64,000 nt of DNA from Ruminimicrobiellum sp045223915 (GTDB lineage Bacteria > Elusimicrobiota > Endomicrobiia > Endomicrobiales > Endomicrobiaceae), in assembly GCA_045223915.1 (NCBI GenBank), contig JBGUZU010000044.1, positions 62,001 through 126,000 on the forward strand, read 5' to 3'. Below the pieces are notes generated by a model that saw nothing but the letters and a program-made list of their open reading frames with translations, did not search any database and was not told where the DNA came from. The translations under genes were made by a program, and so were the position numbers. Shown one piece after another: positions 24,018 through 34,454 of this stretch; position 1 is the first letter of the stretch; the number at the start of each line of letters is the position of its first letter.

Positions 24018-26762
24018 TTATACTCGTATTGTTAAATCTTCTAAATTTTGTGTTTTTTCTTGCATTGAAATATCTATTCCTGCAGGAGGCCTTCCTGTTG
24101 CATTATATTCATAACTGTCTAACTCAGTTTGCACTCCTAAAATTTTAAATGAAGATACATTAATTAAATTATAAGAATACGTTTTTCCTTCCTAAATAAT
24201 AATATTATTAGCATTATTAATTTGAGCTATTAATGGAGTTTCTGTTGAGATTAACAAAGAATAAGATGTAAAAGACTTTTTCTCTATTGTATTAATTTTT
24301 GAAAAGTATTTTTTTTCTGAATTTTGTAATGGAATATTAAATAAATCAAGTAAATTATCATTAAAATTCCATTTGGTGCGATTGGGGTTAATTTTTTTCT
24401 AAGTTGAGTCCTCTTGTTGATATAAGGTTATTTTCTTTGTGTTAATAAGAGATACTGTTCCAGACAACGTAAAATTTATAGAATAGCTTTGTGTTTTTTC
24501 TGTAATTATTTCCATTCTTGTAAAAGTAATATTAGAAGGAAAAGTATATGTAGGTCTATTTTTATTAATAAAAATTTTTTGATTTATATTATATCCATGA
24601 CTGTCCTAAAAATATACTTTTAAAATCCATCCTTCTTCAATATAATCTTTATCTAAAGCCGTGTTTACCTAATATTGTAAAGTTTTTATATTAACACTTT
24701 TGCTGTTTGATTTAAAAGAAATAACAATATTAGACAGATTTTTTATATTTTCTGTTGCATTAATTTTGGGAATAGTATTTTTATGCTTTTTCCTAACTTC
24801 ATTAAAAATATCAATAGAAATGGAGTCCCTTGGCGATGATATATTATAAGAATCGTTATAAATATCAATATTGCTAAAACCTCGCATATCTTGCCATTTT
24901 CCTAAATCATAAATATTATATTTAATTAAATTAGCAAGCGAGCACTAATCAATTTCTGTTGCTTCTGCAGTAAAAGAATATAATTGACGTCCCAGCTGCT
25001 CCATTGGGGTAAAAGAAATATTTGTTAATTTTACTAAAATATTACCTTCAGGATTAGATCTAAAAAGTTTTACTTTATTATTATATAAAAATTGATAAAC
25101 TAATTCTCTAAATTCTCTTTCAAGAATTACATCTTCATATTGATCAATAAAATGAGCCTCATTATATTGATTAATTTTGACTATATCATTATCAGCATAA
25201 ATTTCTTCTTCTGTTGCAAAATTTCCTGCAAATTTGTTTTGAGGCCCTAGAATAAAGGTTTTAAACAAAGAAGAGACTTCTGAAGATGAATCATTGTATA
25301 AATCAATTTCCTAAACAACTTCTTCCTCTTTTCGAATATAGGAGTCATTAAGTGAATAAGGAACTGAGGTTCTATCTTCGGTGTCCATATATGAAGTAAT
25401 TAAGCCTCCAATAGAAAAAGAGCGGTAAAAGCTTTTTCCATTTCTATTAATAAATGGATATTTTGAACCTAAAGTGTTTTTTATAGATTCTGCAATATTA
25501 TATTTAAAGTTTGTTATAGTTGGATTAAATTTTATTCTTAAAGATTTATTTTCTCCAATTAAATACATATCTTCAAATAAACAAGAAAAAGAGCTTGTTT
25601 CATTTAAAGTAGAAACTAAATGTCCTATAAAATATTCTTTAGGAGAATCTGATTGATATAAAATAGCAATCTTATATTTATAAAAAATACCGCTTTTTAT
25701 AGTTATATCATGCCATGTAAATTTCCACATATCTATTTTAGTATTTGTTGAACTTGTTGGATCTTTTACTTTTACTAATGAAATATCCGAATGGTTTGTG
25801 TTAAATTGAATAATTTTTATTTTTTCCCATGTTGAATATTGAGTTTCAGAAGATGCTCTATAAATTATAAAATTATTTTTATATGATAAATTTTGATTTG
25901 TTTTTGGAACTAATATAGATATATCATTGGTTCCTATTTCTGGATTTTCTGCAACTTTTAAATAAAATTCTTCTTCACTATCCTCAACTGCTTGAATGAC
26001 TTTTATAGTATAGCTATTAAAAAAGCGATAACCATTTATCATATAACAAATAATTTGAATACGATAATGTTCTCCAACCTGAAGACCGTTATTAAAAACG
26101 TATTTAAAACTATTTTGACTTATAGGGGTTAATAAATCAGTTTTATGTATGGTTTTATATGAACCTTGCTGCTGTTGTAAAATAAAAATTTGATAACTTT
26201 TTAAATTATCATCTGAAGAATGAACAAAGCCTGAAATAGTGTCTGTTTGATAAACATATTGAGTTTTATTTTCTTCCAATTTAGTTACGATTCCCATAGA
26301 AAGCTATAAAGTCGGAGCTACAATTTTTTTAATTAAACAAACTGAAGACCATTCAGAATAATATTCACTCGTAGTAAGAACAGATTGTTGTGTGTTTGTA
26401 TCAATAAGAGTATTAGAAAATCTTAATTGAATTTTATAAAATTTATTTATTTCAAGTGAAATTCCAGTTTCATTCTTTTCAGTATTTTTATTATTTAAAA
26501 CGGGAATTTTTAAAATAAAAGTATTTTCTTGTGTAGGGTCTCGAAGCACGTCTGAACCATGTATCCACCCCACCCGATGAGTATTTGCATTATTATTTTG
26601 ATCGATAATACTATATTGGACACTTTTAATGTTATATTGTTCTAATGACTATTGATAAGTAGCTTCCATTGTAATAGGAATTTTAATCTGCTGAGTCGTT
26701 GTGGTTATTGGAATTAAAATATCTGGAATAATGGGTGGCAATAAGTCATATGAAAATGCCAT
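24018..26762 (-). CDS. Large tail/baseplate protein with repeated beta domains, 914 residues
   Basis: Start ATG 26762 after AGGAGG; several TAG codons; stop TAA. Repeated beta-sandwich segments resemble fibronectin-type III folds (FVHSSDDNLKSYQIFIL, VGEHYRIQIICYMINGYRF, YSEWSSV). Downstream gene partner of the 1742-residue protein; the spacing (17 nt) and shared recoding suggest one operon and one baseplate complex. Confidence 0.8.
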
Positions 26763-26777
26763 TTTTAAATCCTCCTT

Positions 26778-27254
26778 TTAATCTCGATGATAATAATATT
26801 TTGGTAATTTTCTTAAATCTTCCATAAAACCATTTATAAAAGAATTGCCACCTTCATCGGCATAATGTTTATATCGTTTTTCTAAACAATCTAAACTAAA
26901 ATCATCTATTTCTTTTAATTCATAACAAAATCTATGATGTTCTCTTGTAATATAAGATTTTATATCATCTCTATCTGATTTAATAAGAAGATCTATTTTT
27001 TCAGACATTTTTTGTAAATATTTGTCTGTTTCATTTTGTTTGTTTGTTAGTTTTTCAATTAATTCAGTATTTTTCTGTAATTGCTATTTCATTTGTTCTT
27101 TTTCAGCAACCTTTCCATTTTTAATATGCAATACTTTACTAATTTTCTATTGCCCCCATTCAAAAAATGAAACAACGCCTTTTATCGCTAAAGCAAATAA
27201 AATAATGAAAGTAGCCACTTCAGAAAAAGTAAATTTCTAAAATAATTCAATCAT
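26778..27254 (-). CDS. Membrane protein, holin-like or infection-associated, 158 residues
   Basis: Three TAG codons hide the first half under the standard code. One membrane segment (about residues 11-31, ATFIILFALAIKGVVSFF), a coiled coil, then the conserved tail ITREHHRFCYELKEIDDFSLDCLEKRYKHY and EGGNSFINGFMEDL, a family common just upstream of tail genes in Bacillota phages and sometimes called holin-like. Role not proven. First gene of the leftward tail operon. Confidence 0.8.
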
Positions 27255-27320
27255 ATATATCAGTCCTTACTTTTAAAAATTATTCTAATATATATAAAAA
27301 TTATAAATAAAGATTTATTT

Positions 27321-27384
27321 ACTTTTGTCCAACTAAAAAATTCCAAGACCATTTTGCGTTTTTTAGAGCGGGTGCTTACGCTCC
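27321..27384 (-). ncRNA. Conserved stem-loop leader element, copy 1
   Basis: On the minus strand: hairpin GGAGCG-TAAGCACC-CGCTCT (27365-27384), then CAAAATGGTCTTGGA and TTGGACAAAAGT. A second copy at 34745-34824 shares the loop, the GGTCTTGGA box and the TTGGACAAAAGT box, with two compensatory changes in the stem. Both copies lie directly after a terminator and before a structural operon. Confidence 0.65.
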
Positions 27385-27425
27385 GAACCGCTAAAAACTC
27401 TACAAAACCATACCATATATAAAAA

Positions 27426-27451
27426 AAGGATGCAGATTTCTCTGCATCCTT
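27426..27451 (-). terminator. Terminator of the DUF2828 gene / tRNA operon
   Basis: 11-bp stem AAGGATGCAGA with complement, 4-nt loop, then a T-run on the minus strand, 6 nt after the stop. Confidence 0.9.
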
Positions 27452-27457
27452 CTATTA

Positions 27458-28960
27458 TTAAACCTTGATAGCTTCATATCTCTTACTCATAAGCTTTTCA
27501 ACCATTAGATCATAACCGTCCTTGCCACCAAGGATGCACTTAATCATGTTAGGGGAAAATCCGCTTACATAGCTGAAGCCCTCGCCAATAGCAGGAATAT
27601 TGTTCTGTCTTGCATCCAAATTCCAGAATATTACCTGCGGCAGTTTATAGCCTTCAAGCTCCCACTGCTTCTTAATTCTTTCAAGTCCACTTTCCATCTC
27701 GCCACGAGAGGTATAAACTCTATCCCACATTGAGTGAGCAGGCACAAAAGTAGTACAACGATCAAATTCCATGTCACTGAAAATAAATATTTTAGAAACC
27801 ATATCTTCAGGTTTAACATGCTTATTTTTTGCGGTGCTTAGAAGCATATCAAATACCGCCTGAATGTTGGTATTCACACCCCATTCTGCGTCAATACAAC
27901 GGTTAAACTTATCGACAATATCTACTCCTTCAAACTTTACAAGTTTTGGATTAGCAGAAAAAGTGATAAAGTGATTAGCAAATGGACCTCTTGCTTTATC
28001 TGCAATATAAGCTCCAAGAGAAACTGCTGCTTCAATTGGTGTACCAGTCATTGAACCAGAAGTATCAACAATAGCAATGCCATTCTCCTAGCGTTCGCCA
28101 TAATAATTAGGAAGGTTATCCCAATATTTTTGAAGCATCAGTCTTTCAGGTTTATCAAGAGAAGCTGTTCTCATATTGTAATTAAATGCCTGATGAGCAA
28201 TTTCCTGTGGATAAAGAGCTTTTGCATTAACTTTAGTTGAAGTATTTTTTGCGAAAGCTTCATATCTCTCGGCAAGAATGTCTCGTCTTGCAAAAGCATT
28301 ACGATATATCATTCCAGCCTTTGAAGGAATCTTGTCAAACTGAATTTCAGTCCAACGATTAGCACTCATTAGCTTTTCAACAACCTCAATTCTTCCACGA
28401 AGAATAGAAAGCATCTTACGATATTCTCTATCTGATCTACCCAAAAATCTTGCCAATTTCTTGCCAAGTCTTTTTGTAGTTTCGCTTGATGCGTTTTGAG
28501 AAGGCATCCATTTTGCAAGTAAAGAAGGGGTCTTGCACTGAACATCAAGAGCGAGCTGATGCTTGATAAGTGTGAAAGCAGCTTTTTCGCAAGGAGTACT
28601 TTCCGCTACATAGATAAGATCATCCCACCTGCCGTACTCTGTTACATTTGCAAGATTCTTAGTGGCTATTGTAGGATAATTATTACACAACCATTTAAAT
28701 ACCACTCTAAAGAAGCGTCTTTCTCCTTGGCCTCCTCTAACGTCTCTCAAATAGAAAAGACATTTCATAGCAAGACTGCGGTTTTCAGCAAATGCGTTTT
28801 TAAACAAAAGAATACAATCTGCATCTGAACGATTTCGATAGCTGCCGCCCATAGCAAACATATCCAATACCTTGGAATTTGTATGTTTATGAGTTATTCC
28901 GCCATTTTCAGTTGTAGTAAAATTGCTATCATTTATCATCTGATTCATAAAGGTGTTCAT
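27458..28960 (-). CDS. DUF2828 / Ro60-like protein with vWA domain
   Basis: 500 residues; a single TAG (GERQENG) joins the two halves. The N-terminal helical-repeat part (LKNAF-type, CLFYLRDVRGGQGERRFFR, LLAKWMPSQNASSE) is the TROVE-like DUF2828 region; the C-terminal vWA domain has an intact metal site (IAIVDTSGSMTG). Ro60 relatives bind Y RNAs and misfolded or tRNA-like RNAs. The gene is the last member of a tRNA operon: tRNA-Cys ends only 28 nt before its ATG, and a strong terminator follows. An RNA-surveillance role for the phage tRNAs is inferred, not shown. Confidence 0.85.
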
Positions 28961-28988
28961 AATATCAATCTCCTTTTATCTCTTATTT

Positions 28989-29064
28989 TGGAGGGCAGGG
29001 TGGGATTTGAACCCACGAAAAAGCGTTTTGCAGACGCTTTCCGTAACCACTTGGATACCTGCCC
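28989..29064 (-). tRNA. tRNA-Cys (GCA)
   Basis: Full cloverleaf, 7-bp acceptor GGGCAGG, anticodon loop CTGCAAA, T-loop TTCAAAT, encoded CCA. Confidence 0.95.
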
Positions 29065-29068
29065 AGAG

Positions 29069-29142
29069 GGTAGATGATGGAATTCGAATCCACACCTTTC
29101 AGAGCCACAATCTGACGCTCTACCATTTAAGCTACATCTACC
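29069..29142 (-). tRNA. tRNA-His (GTG)
   Basis: Acceptor GTAGATG with an extra 5' G opposite C73, as expected for His; loop TTGTGGC; CCA not encoded. Confidence 0.9.
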
Positions 29143-29146
29143 ATAT

Positions 29147-29223
29147 TGGCACGGCGTCAGGGACTCGAACCCAGATTTTTACAGATTAGAAATCTGTTGC
29201 CATTTCCATTAGGCGAACGCCGC
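29147..29223 (-). tRNA. tRNA-Arg (TCT)
   Basis: Anticodon arm ACAGA-TTTCTAA-TCTGT, T-loop TTCGAGT, CCA encoded. Confidence 0.95.
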
Positions 29224-29562
29224 ATATAAAAAGACTGAAAGATGCAACTCCCCCAAGGGTTCTTTCAGCCTGAACAAAAAATTAACAAGACACCGAATAA
29301 AATATACTCATTATAGTTTTATTGCAGTAAATGCCTTTAATTTTTGAAAGAACAAGGCTTTTTAATAAAAAATTTTTTCTACTCAGAAAATTAAAATTGC
29401 AGTAAAAGCCTTTAAATAAATTTAAAAATTTTAATTATTCTCATATCTACTGGAAACCTTACTAAACTTGTAGCTTTTCTGGATGATATCTCCAACGAGA
29501 AATTTTTTAATGTTTAGTTTGCAACCTAAATATTAAGGTTTTCATCTTCTCCTTATGAGAAA
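29224..29562 (-). other. Hairpin-rich non-coding spacer in the tRNA array
   Basis: No gene of convincing size. Reading the minus strand: a 12-codon open frame with AGGAG site (MKTLIFRLQTKH) at about 29506-29544; a 7-bp stem ACTAAAC/GTTTAGT enclosing smaller hairpins; a hairpin AAGGCTTTT/AAAAGCCTT; a direct repeat AAAGGCwTTTACTGCAAT (two copies, near 29329 and 29397); and a hairpin CTGAAAG/CTTTCAG followed by T5 just before tRNA-Arg. Confidence 0.5.
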
Positions 29563-29638
29563 TGGTGCGGCTGGCGAGACTCGAACTCGCGGTCTATTGA
29601 TTAAAAGTCAATTGCTTTTCCATCTAAGCTACAGCCGC
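29563..29638 (-). tRNA. tRNA-Lys (TTT)
   Basis: Anticodon arm ATTGA-CTTTTAA-TCAAT, T-loop TTCGAGT, CCA encoded. Confidence 0.95.
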
Positions 29639-29651
29639 ATATAAAAAGAAT

Positions 29652-29763
29652 GAAGTAAACGTGCGCCACTACACTAACTGAATCGAACAGTTCTTCATTA
29701 GAGTTCCTAGGATCTAATGACGTATACCACATACTCCCCGAATCGAACGGGTCTTTTTACTTC
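29652..29763 (-). ncRNA. Structured RNA with two T-loop-like hairpins
   Basis: An 8-bp closing stem GAAGTAAA/TTTACTTC encloses a 96-nt region with hairpins ACCCG-TTCGATT-CGGGG and AACTG-TTCGATT-CAGTT (both with the exact tRNA T-loop), GTAT-GTGGT-ATAC, and CATTAGA/TCTAATG with a 10-nt loop. No complete cloverleaf can be drawn. A T-run (ATTCTTTTT) follows. Located between tRNA-Glu and tRNA-Lys. Confidence 0.55.
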
Positions 29764-29852
29764 CTTCTGTGAGCCGAACCATCACATCTCACTTTACTAT
29801 CCCATATCAGTAGCCAGAAACAACGTCTTGTTTCTTGATAGTTTTCCTAACC
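29764..29852 (-). other. Hairpin-rich spacer
   Basis: Contains the hairpin AGAAACAA-GACG-TTGTTTCT inside an ACTATC/GATAGT stem, and GTGAG/CTCAC. No gene. Confidence 0.5.
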
Positions 29853-29927
29853 TGGTAGCACCTAGGGTAGTCGAAACCCTATTTTGAGATTGAAAATCTC
29901 ATGTCCTGACCATTAGACGAAGGTGCC
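29853..29927 (-). tRNA. tRNA-Glu (TTC)
   Basis: Anticodon arm TGAGA-TTTTCAA-TCTCA, T-loop TTCGACT, CCA encoded. Confidence 0.95.
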
Positions 29928-29938
29928 ATATGATGAGA

Positions 29939-30118
29939 TTAAATCTCATCAAAGAGCGCTTCAAACTCTTCTGCATCCCATGCAGTAGGATAAGTTATTG
30001 GATTTTCAAAGTAACTGTCACTTGTACAATAGCAATCATCATTGTAAAAGTTAGCATAATAATCGCCATAATGCTCTTCACACTGAACCTGACAATCAAA
30101 GCTATCAAAATAATCCAT
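29939..30118 (-). CDS. Small acidic protein, 59 residues
   Basis: ATG 30118 is chosen because AAAGGAG lies 8 nt upstream. Very acidic and Tyr-rich (DYYANFYNDDCYCTSDSYF). No family recognised. Between promoter 30166-30194 and tRNA-Glu, so co-transcribed with tRNAs. Confidence 0.65.
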   Translation of the reverse strand: MDYFDSFDCQVQCEEHYGDYYANFYNDDCYCTSDSYFENPITYPTAWDAEEFEALFDEI

Positions 30119-30165
30119 AATCAACGCTCCTTTTTATTTTTTTTCTTTTTTTATCTTACATATAT

Positions 30166-30194
30166 ATTATATAATAAATTTTTTAAAAAATCAA
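30166..30194 (-). promoter_or_regulatory. Promoter of the Glu-to-Cys tRNA/DUF2828 unit
   Basis: -35 TTGATT (30189-30194), 17 nt, -10 TATAAT (30166-30171), then ATATATGTAAGATAAAA. Confidence 0.85.
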
Positions 30195-30275
30195 CAAGAC
30201 AGTTTTTAATTGCACTTTTTATTCCAAAAATAAACGCTTTTAAATAATTTTATTTGCCGTGCCTGTCTTTAAAAA

Positions 30276-30557
30276 TTATGCAGGACTAAACACTTCTGTT
30301 ATCGTGTTAACAAATTTTTGCGTAAAAGAATTAGCCAAAGAGTCCATTGATTCTGCAAATGAAGCTAATGCAGAATTTGCTTTATTGAAGGCGGCGGCTG
30401 ATGCTGAAACCGCTTCTATAAGCTTATCAAAATTTTGTTCATCTTTTTCAAGCTGCCGCAACTTACGCTTAGCCTTTGCAATTAAAGCCCTATTCTGAAC
30501 CTCTCCCTTTGCTTTTAGTTTTGCAATTCGATTTTCATAATAAAGTTTATTTCTCAT
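30276..30557 (-). CDS. Basic coiled-coil protein, 93 residues
   Basis: N-terminal basic helix (RIAKLKAKGEVQNRALIAKAKRK), then Ala/Ser-rich helix. Start ATG after AGAGGTTATCC, stop TAA. No family recognised. Lies between tRNA-Ser and the promoter of the next unit. Confidence 0.7.
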   Translation of the reverse strand: MRNKLYYENRIAKLKAKGEVQNRALIAKAKRKLRQLEKDEQNFDKLIEAVSASAAAFNKANSALASFAESMDSLANSFTQKFVNTITEVFSPA

Positions 30558-30611
30558 TGGATAACCTCTTTCTTTTTTATCTTACATATATATATTCTTA
30601 TTCAGTTTTTA

Positions 30612-30700
30612 TGGCGGAAGGGGCGGGATTCGAACCCGCGAGCCTGTTACAGCCGTTTGTTTTCAAGACAAATCCAGTATGACCACTTTGGTACCCTTCC
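30612..30700 (-). tRNA. tRNA-Ser (TGA)
   Basis: Long variable arm, anticodon arm TTTGT-CTTGAAA-ACAAA, T-loop TTCGAAT, CCA encoded. Confidence 0.95.
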
Positions 30701-30947
30701 ATATATAACTAGCTGAGCTGCATTTGCTCTTTTTAGGCGTAGGTATTTTACAGCTAGTTTCATACCTATACAAGTCTCTCTTTCAAAGAAGAGTTTTCTT
30801 GTCATAAATGCTTTAATAAGCTGCCCCGTTCATCACTATATATGACTTAGTGAGATAGCTACTTTTTACTAAAGTAGCAAAAAATGGTATCACACCGTTT
30901 TACTTGGATAATTCTATTGAATTATACTTGGGTGCTATTTGTGTGAT
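30701..30947 (-). other. Hairpin-rich non-coding spacer
   Basis: No gene. A 9-bp stem AACTAGCTG/CAGCTAGTT (30707-30759) encloses a smaller hairpin; others are ACAAG/CTTGT around a CTCTT/AAGAG hairpin, GCTACTTT/AAAGTAGC and CACTA/TAGTG. Comparable to the other array spacers. Confidence 0.5.
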
Positions 30948-31021
30948 TGGCAGGGGGTATAGGTGCTGCCCCTATGTACCGCGGGTCAAAGCCGCGTTCA
31001 CTACTGTTGTGATAACCCCCC
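30948..31021 (-). tRNA. tRNA-Gln (TTG), non-canonical elbow
   Basis: Acceptor GGGGGGT/ACCCCCT, D stem TCAC/GTGA, anticodon arm CGCGG-CTTTGAC-CCGCG, T stem ATAGG/CCTAT, G73 and encoded CCA. The D-loop is AACAGTA (A18 G19 instead of G18 G19) and the T-loop is GGCAGCA (G55 C56 instead of T55 C56). Confidence 0.85.
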
Positions 31022-31115
31022 ATAAATTCAAGGCACAAAAAAACTTTTATATTTTTACTGCAAATATTATTGTTTTTATCTTTGCTGTTTGTGCCTTTCT
31101 TTATCTTACATATAT

Positions 31116-31144
31116 ATTATAACAAAATTTTTTTAATTTTTCAA
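31116..31144 (-). promoter_or_regulatory. Promoter of the Gln/Ser tRNA unit
   Basis: -35 TTGAAA (31139-31144), 17 nt, -10 TATAAT (31116-31121), then ATATATGTAAGATAAAG. Confidence 0.8.
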
Positions 31145-31155
31145 ATAAGATTATA

Positions 31156-31509
31156 TTAATTAGATATTCCAAAACATATTAAAGCATCTTCAAAATCATT
31201 GGCTGCCCATTCATCAAGTTGAGTAGTTGGCACATTATTTGCTTTTGTTTCATCAACTTCGCAATAATAAAAATCAATATTTTCATTTTTTGCAGCAATT
31301 AATGCATCTTCATATTCATCATAATCTTCATAATCTTCGCGATTAACAAAATTGTCATCGCCAATATATTCATCCATTAAATCAATAGACATTTCAGCAA
31401 GAATTAATTCAAGTTCTGCTTCATTTTCAGCTTCTATTACACCATCAGTACGAACTCCATGTAAACCACCATAAATACACTCTTGAACAGAATAAAGATA
31501 TCTTTTCAT
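31156..31509 (-). CDS. Acidic protein, 117 residues, paralogue of the next gene
   Basis: Opens RYLYSVQECIYGGLHGVRTDG; the gene upstream opens LYLYYAADQMYQGLHGMESFG, so the two are diverged copies. Strongly acidic. Stop TAA. Function unknown. Confidence 0.75.
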   Translation of the reverse strand: MKRYLYSVQECIYGGLHGVRTDGVIEAENEAELELILAEMSIDLMDEYIGDDNFVNREDYEDYDEYEDALIAAKNENIDFYYCEVDETKANNVPTTQLDEWAANDFEDALICFGISN

Positions 31510-31512
31510 AAA

Positions 31513-31938
31513 TTATTCTCCTTCTTGCTAAATAAGAAAACTATCTTCTAATTCACAATATTCTTCTGTAAAAGCTCCAAAGTCTTCTCGAACAAGCTCT
31601 TCCAATTCTTCATAAGACATTCCTTGAGCCATTAAAGGCTTAATTCTCCAAACTTGATAGTGCATATCTTCATATATTGCATCTTCAAGAGCTTGTTTAT
31701 AAATCTCTTCTGGAACAGTTTCTCCATCTGCCGCATATGATTCTGTATCAACACTTTCCCATGCTTCTTGTTTTAATTCATCAATAATTATATCATAATC
31801 TGTTATAATTTCTCGAGATGCAATTCTAGCTTCTTCAAAAGCACTCTCTAAATCTGGTTCATCAATAATACCAAAAGATTCCATACCGTGCAATCCTTGA
31901 TACATTTGATCCGCTGCATAATATAAATATAATGCCAT
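31513..31938 (-). CDS. Acidic protein, 141 residues, paralogue of the previous gene
   Basis: Start ATG 31938 (AGGAATCG upstream). The frame meets TAG at 31528; read as Gln it adds QQEGE and stops at TAA 31513, four bases before the next ATG. Whether TAG stops or not is unresolved here. Has its own promoter at 31980-32008. Unknown function. Confidence 0.75.
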
Positions 31939-31979
31939 AAACGATTCCTCACTTTTTATTTTTGTTTTTTGATATATAT

Positions 31980-32008
31980 ATTATATTATAAAAATTTAAA
32001 AAAGTCAA
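31980..32008 (-). promoter_or_regulatory. Promoter of the acidic paralogue pair
   Basis: -35 TTGACT (32003-32008), 17 nt, -10 TATAAT (31980-31985). It overlaps the last codons of the upstream structural gene. Confidence 0.8.
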
Positions 32009-32910
32009 GAATTTTCTCCTGTTGCTTCTGACCATTCTTCTTCATTAGAACCATTTGTAGTTGTTCCTAAGAGTATAAGAGTATGCTCATCTACACTGAA
32101 AAAATGCATTATCACATTATTCATTGGAATACTTATAAATAAATATTCTGGGATTTTTGAACAATCCCAAACAGAATCTATAGAGAAAGCTTTTTGTACA
32201 GGCTCTATATTTTTAACAATAAAAGTTTTATTTCTAATAAATTCAAGATTATTAGAATTTGAAGCATCATAAGTATAAGAAACTCTATTTATTGCTTTTA
32301 CTTGAGGACGATTTTCTGCATTTATGAAATATTGATATACACTTTGTTCATAATATTCACTTGAATAATCTGTATCATAACTTTTTTGAGAAAAATAATG
32401 ATAAATATTATTATTTTCAACTGTAGAAAAAAACCAAAGACCCCATTTATATTCATTTTCAGTTGCCTCTGGATTATATAAAATAAAATTGTTATCATTC
32501 TGTATAATTCCAAAATTTAAAATCCTATATCCTAAATCTTCCCATGTTAAAATCGACGACTCCATAGAAGCAAAGTGAATATGACTGCTATTGTTCGCTA
32601 AATCTAGATTTAAATTTGTTTTATTATAAACTCTAATTACATATCCTACCACATAACCTGGAGTAGAATAAATTCGTATAACAAAAGTATCATCAATTAA
32701 AAAACTGCATAAAATACTTTCCTATGAGCTTGAAGGCGTGGAAATTGCACCTATATCGTCGTCGTTGACAATAGTAGAAACAGCATTTGCAAGATTTCCA
32801 CTTTTTAAATATTTAATATGATCACTAGCATTTGTAAATTCTTTTATAAACGCTTTTATAAAATCACTTTCTGTACCATAAGAAACTACATTCTTCACAA
32901 TATGTCCCAA
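32005..32910 (-). CDS. Fibre-module protein, 301 residues
   Basis: A TAG after ISTPSSS joins two pieces that look separate under the standard code. N terminus helical (ESDFIKAFIKEFTNASDHIKY), remainder beta-rich and aromatic (WGLWFFSTVEN, YHYFSQKSYDTDYSSEYYEQ). Last gene of the 34.6-32 kb fibre operon; probably a tail fibre or tip component. Start ATG after AGGAGG. Confidence 0.75.
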
Positions 32911-32925
32911 TAAAAATCCTCCTTT

Positions 32926-33252
32926 TTAATTAGAAGAAGCTTCTTCTTCATACTGTCCAGTTTCAGGACTGGTTTCTTGAAGCTCTCCTATAAAATAATA
33001 TAATTCATTTTCGGTTTGACCGGCTCTAAGCTATCCTCTTCCAAAAGCTTCTAGTAGAGTTCTAATTTGTAATAGTTCACCATTAGAAAATGAACTACTT
33101 TCCTGCCCGCTACCGCCATATAAAGAATCCCCTATATAAATTTTATGAGTATCTGTTATTATATAAATAGTATTGATATTTTTTGTAACTAAATTATCAT
33201 ACTATGATTGTGTTCCATATCGAAAAACAATTTGACTATTTTCTTGCGGCAT
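32926..33252 (-). CDS. Fibre-module protein, 108 residues
   Basis: Two TAG codons; MPQENSQIVFRYGT, then NTIYIITDTHKIYIGDSLYG, a pattern frequent in phage fibre/appendage proteins. Start ATG after GGAGGGG; stop TAA. Function unknown. Confidence 0.75.
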
Positions 33253-33266
33253 ATGTACCCCTCCTA

Positions 33267-34454
33267 TTAATTTTCATCTATATATTTTAATTTCCCTTTA
33301 ATTGCAATTTGTGCGGGGGCAACTGTTGTATCCACTGTAAAAGTTTGATTCCCACTTGTTGTTTCTATTGCTACATTACTATAAATAGTATCTTTTTCTA
33401 AAGCGTCCGTTCCTCTTGTTAAAAGAATTAAATAATCTGCAGGATTCATATTATGATTTACTCTATATGCAATGGTAATATATCCATTACTTGATAATAC
33501 TGTTTGTGGATGTCCATTCCAAACTGCATTATAATTAGAGTCGGCTCCTGTTGAAACCTGTCCTGGTAATAAAAATAAATTCGCTGTATATTTATATTGA
33601 TTATCAGAGTCTGGTAAAATGGGAATATCAGAAGACAGTGTAAATTTTCCATCTCCAACGTTTAAAGCCATATACCTTAAATTTGTGTCTGGAGCGACTG
33701 AAAAAGCAGTAAAAAGATTAGTATATTTTCCAAAATAACTTACTTTTTGTCCAGAAGTTAATGGGGCATCTAATAATATATCTTTTTTTGAATAAAAAGT
33801 TTCAGCATATGGAACTGCTTCAGTCCTTGTGTTTCCAGCCTCCAATTGAGGAATAACTATATAATTAATTAAAGAACTATTCGCCTTAACAACAAGTTGA
33901 AATTCTTCTTTTACATCTGTTGCTGCTACAGTAAAAGTATTTGCAGCCCATCTTTTATTTCCTGAGCTATCCTAAATAGACACTTGAAGCCATACGTTTT
34001 CAGAATTGCTAGGAGATAAGGTATATGTGCCTGGTGCCAGTGTCATTCCTAATCCAGTACTTCTCACGCTAGCTACATCATCTATTACCGGCCAACCCGC
34101 TGTATTATTACTTGGGGCGGTCCCATTTAAAGTCACTGTTCCATCTCCATTTGGAATAAAAGTAACTCCTCGATGATCTCTTTTTCTATTTTTAATTGGA
34201 ATAAGATTTTTTTTAGGATAATTTTCTATAATAATGGAAATAATATATTTATTTTCTACACTATCATAATCTCCAACTCCACTGGAGCTGCCCCAAATTG
34301 TGTAATCCATTAGATTTTTTCCGTCAGAATAAAATACAAAAGGAACTGTTTCTTTTATAATTTCAGTTTTCCCATAGTTTGATAAATCTACTAAAACATT
34401 ATTATTGTTGTCTAAAATTTTTACAATTATATCATTGCTTGAAAGAATTGGCAT
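33267..34454 (-). CDS. Tail fibre or receptor-binding-like protein, 395 residues
   Basis: One TAG (VSIQDSSGN). Beta-rich; contains TFIPNGDGTVTLNGTA and LSPSNSENVWLQVSI, plus IPQLEAGNTRTEAVPYAET, the type of domain ending seen in phage fibre modules that bind carbohydrate. Start ATG 34454 overlaps the previous stop. Exact ligand unknown. Confidence 0.75.

Noticed and set aside
29683..29757. Two additional tRNA genes suggested by TTCGATT T-arms
   Set aside because: No acceptor, D-arm or 7-nt anticodon loop can be drawn for either; treated as one structured RNA.
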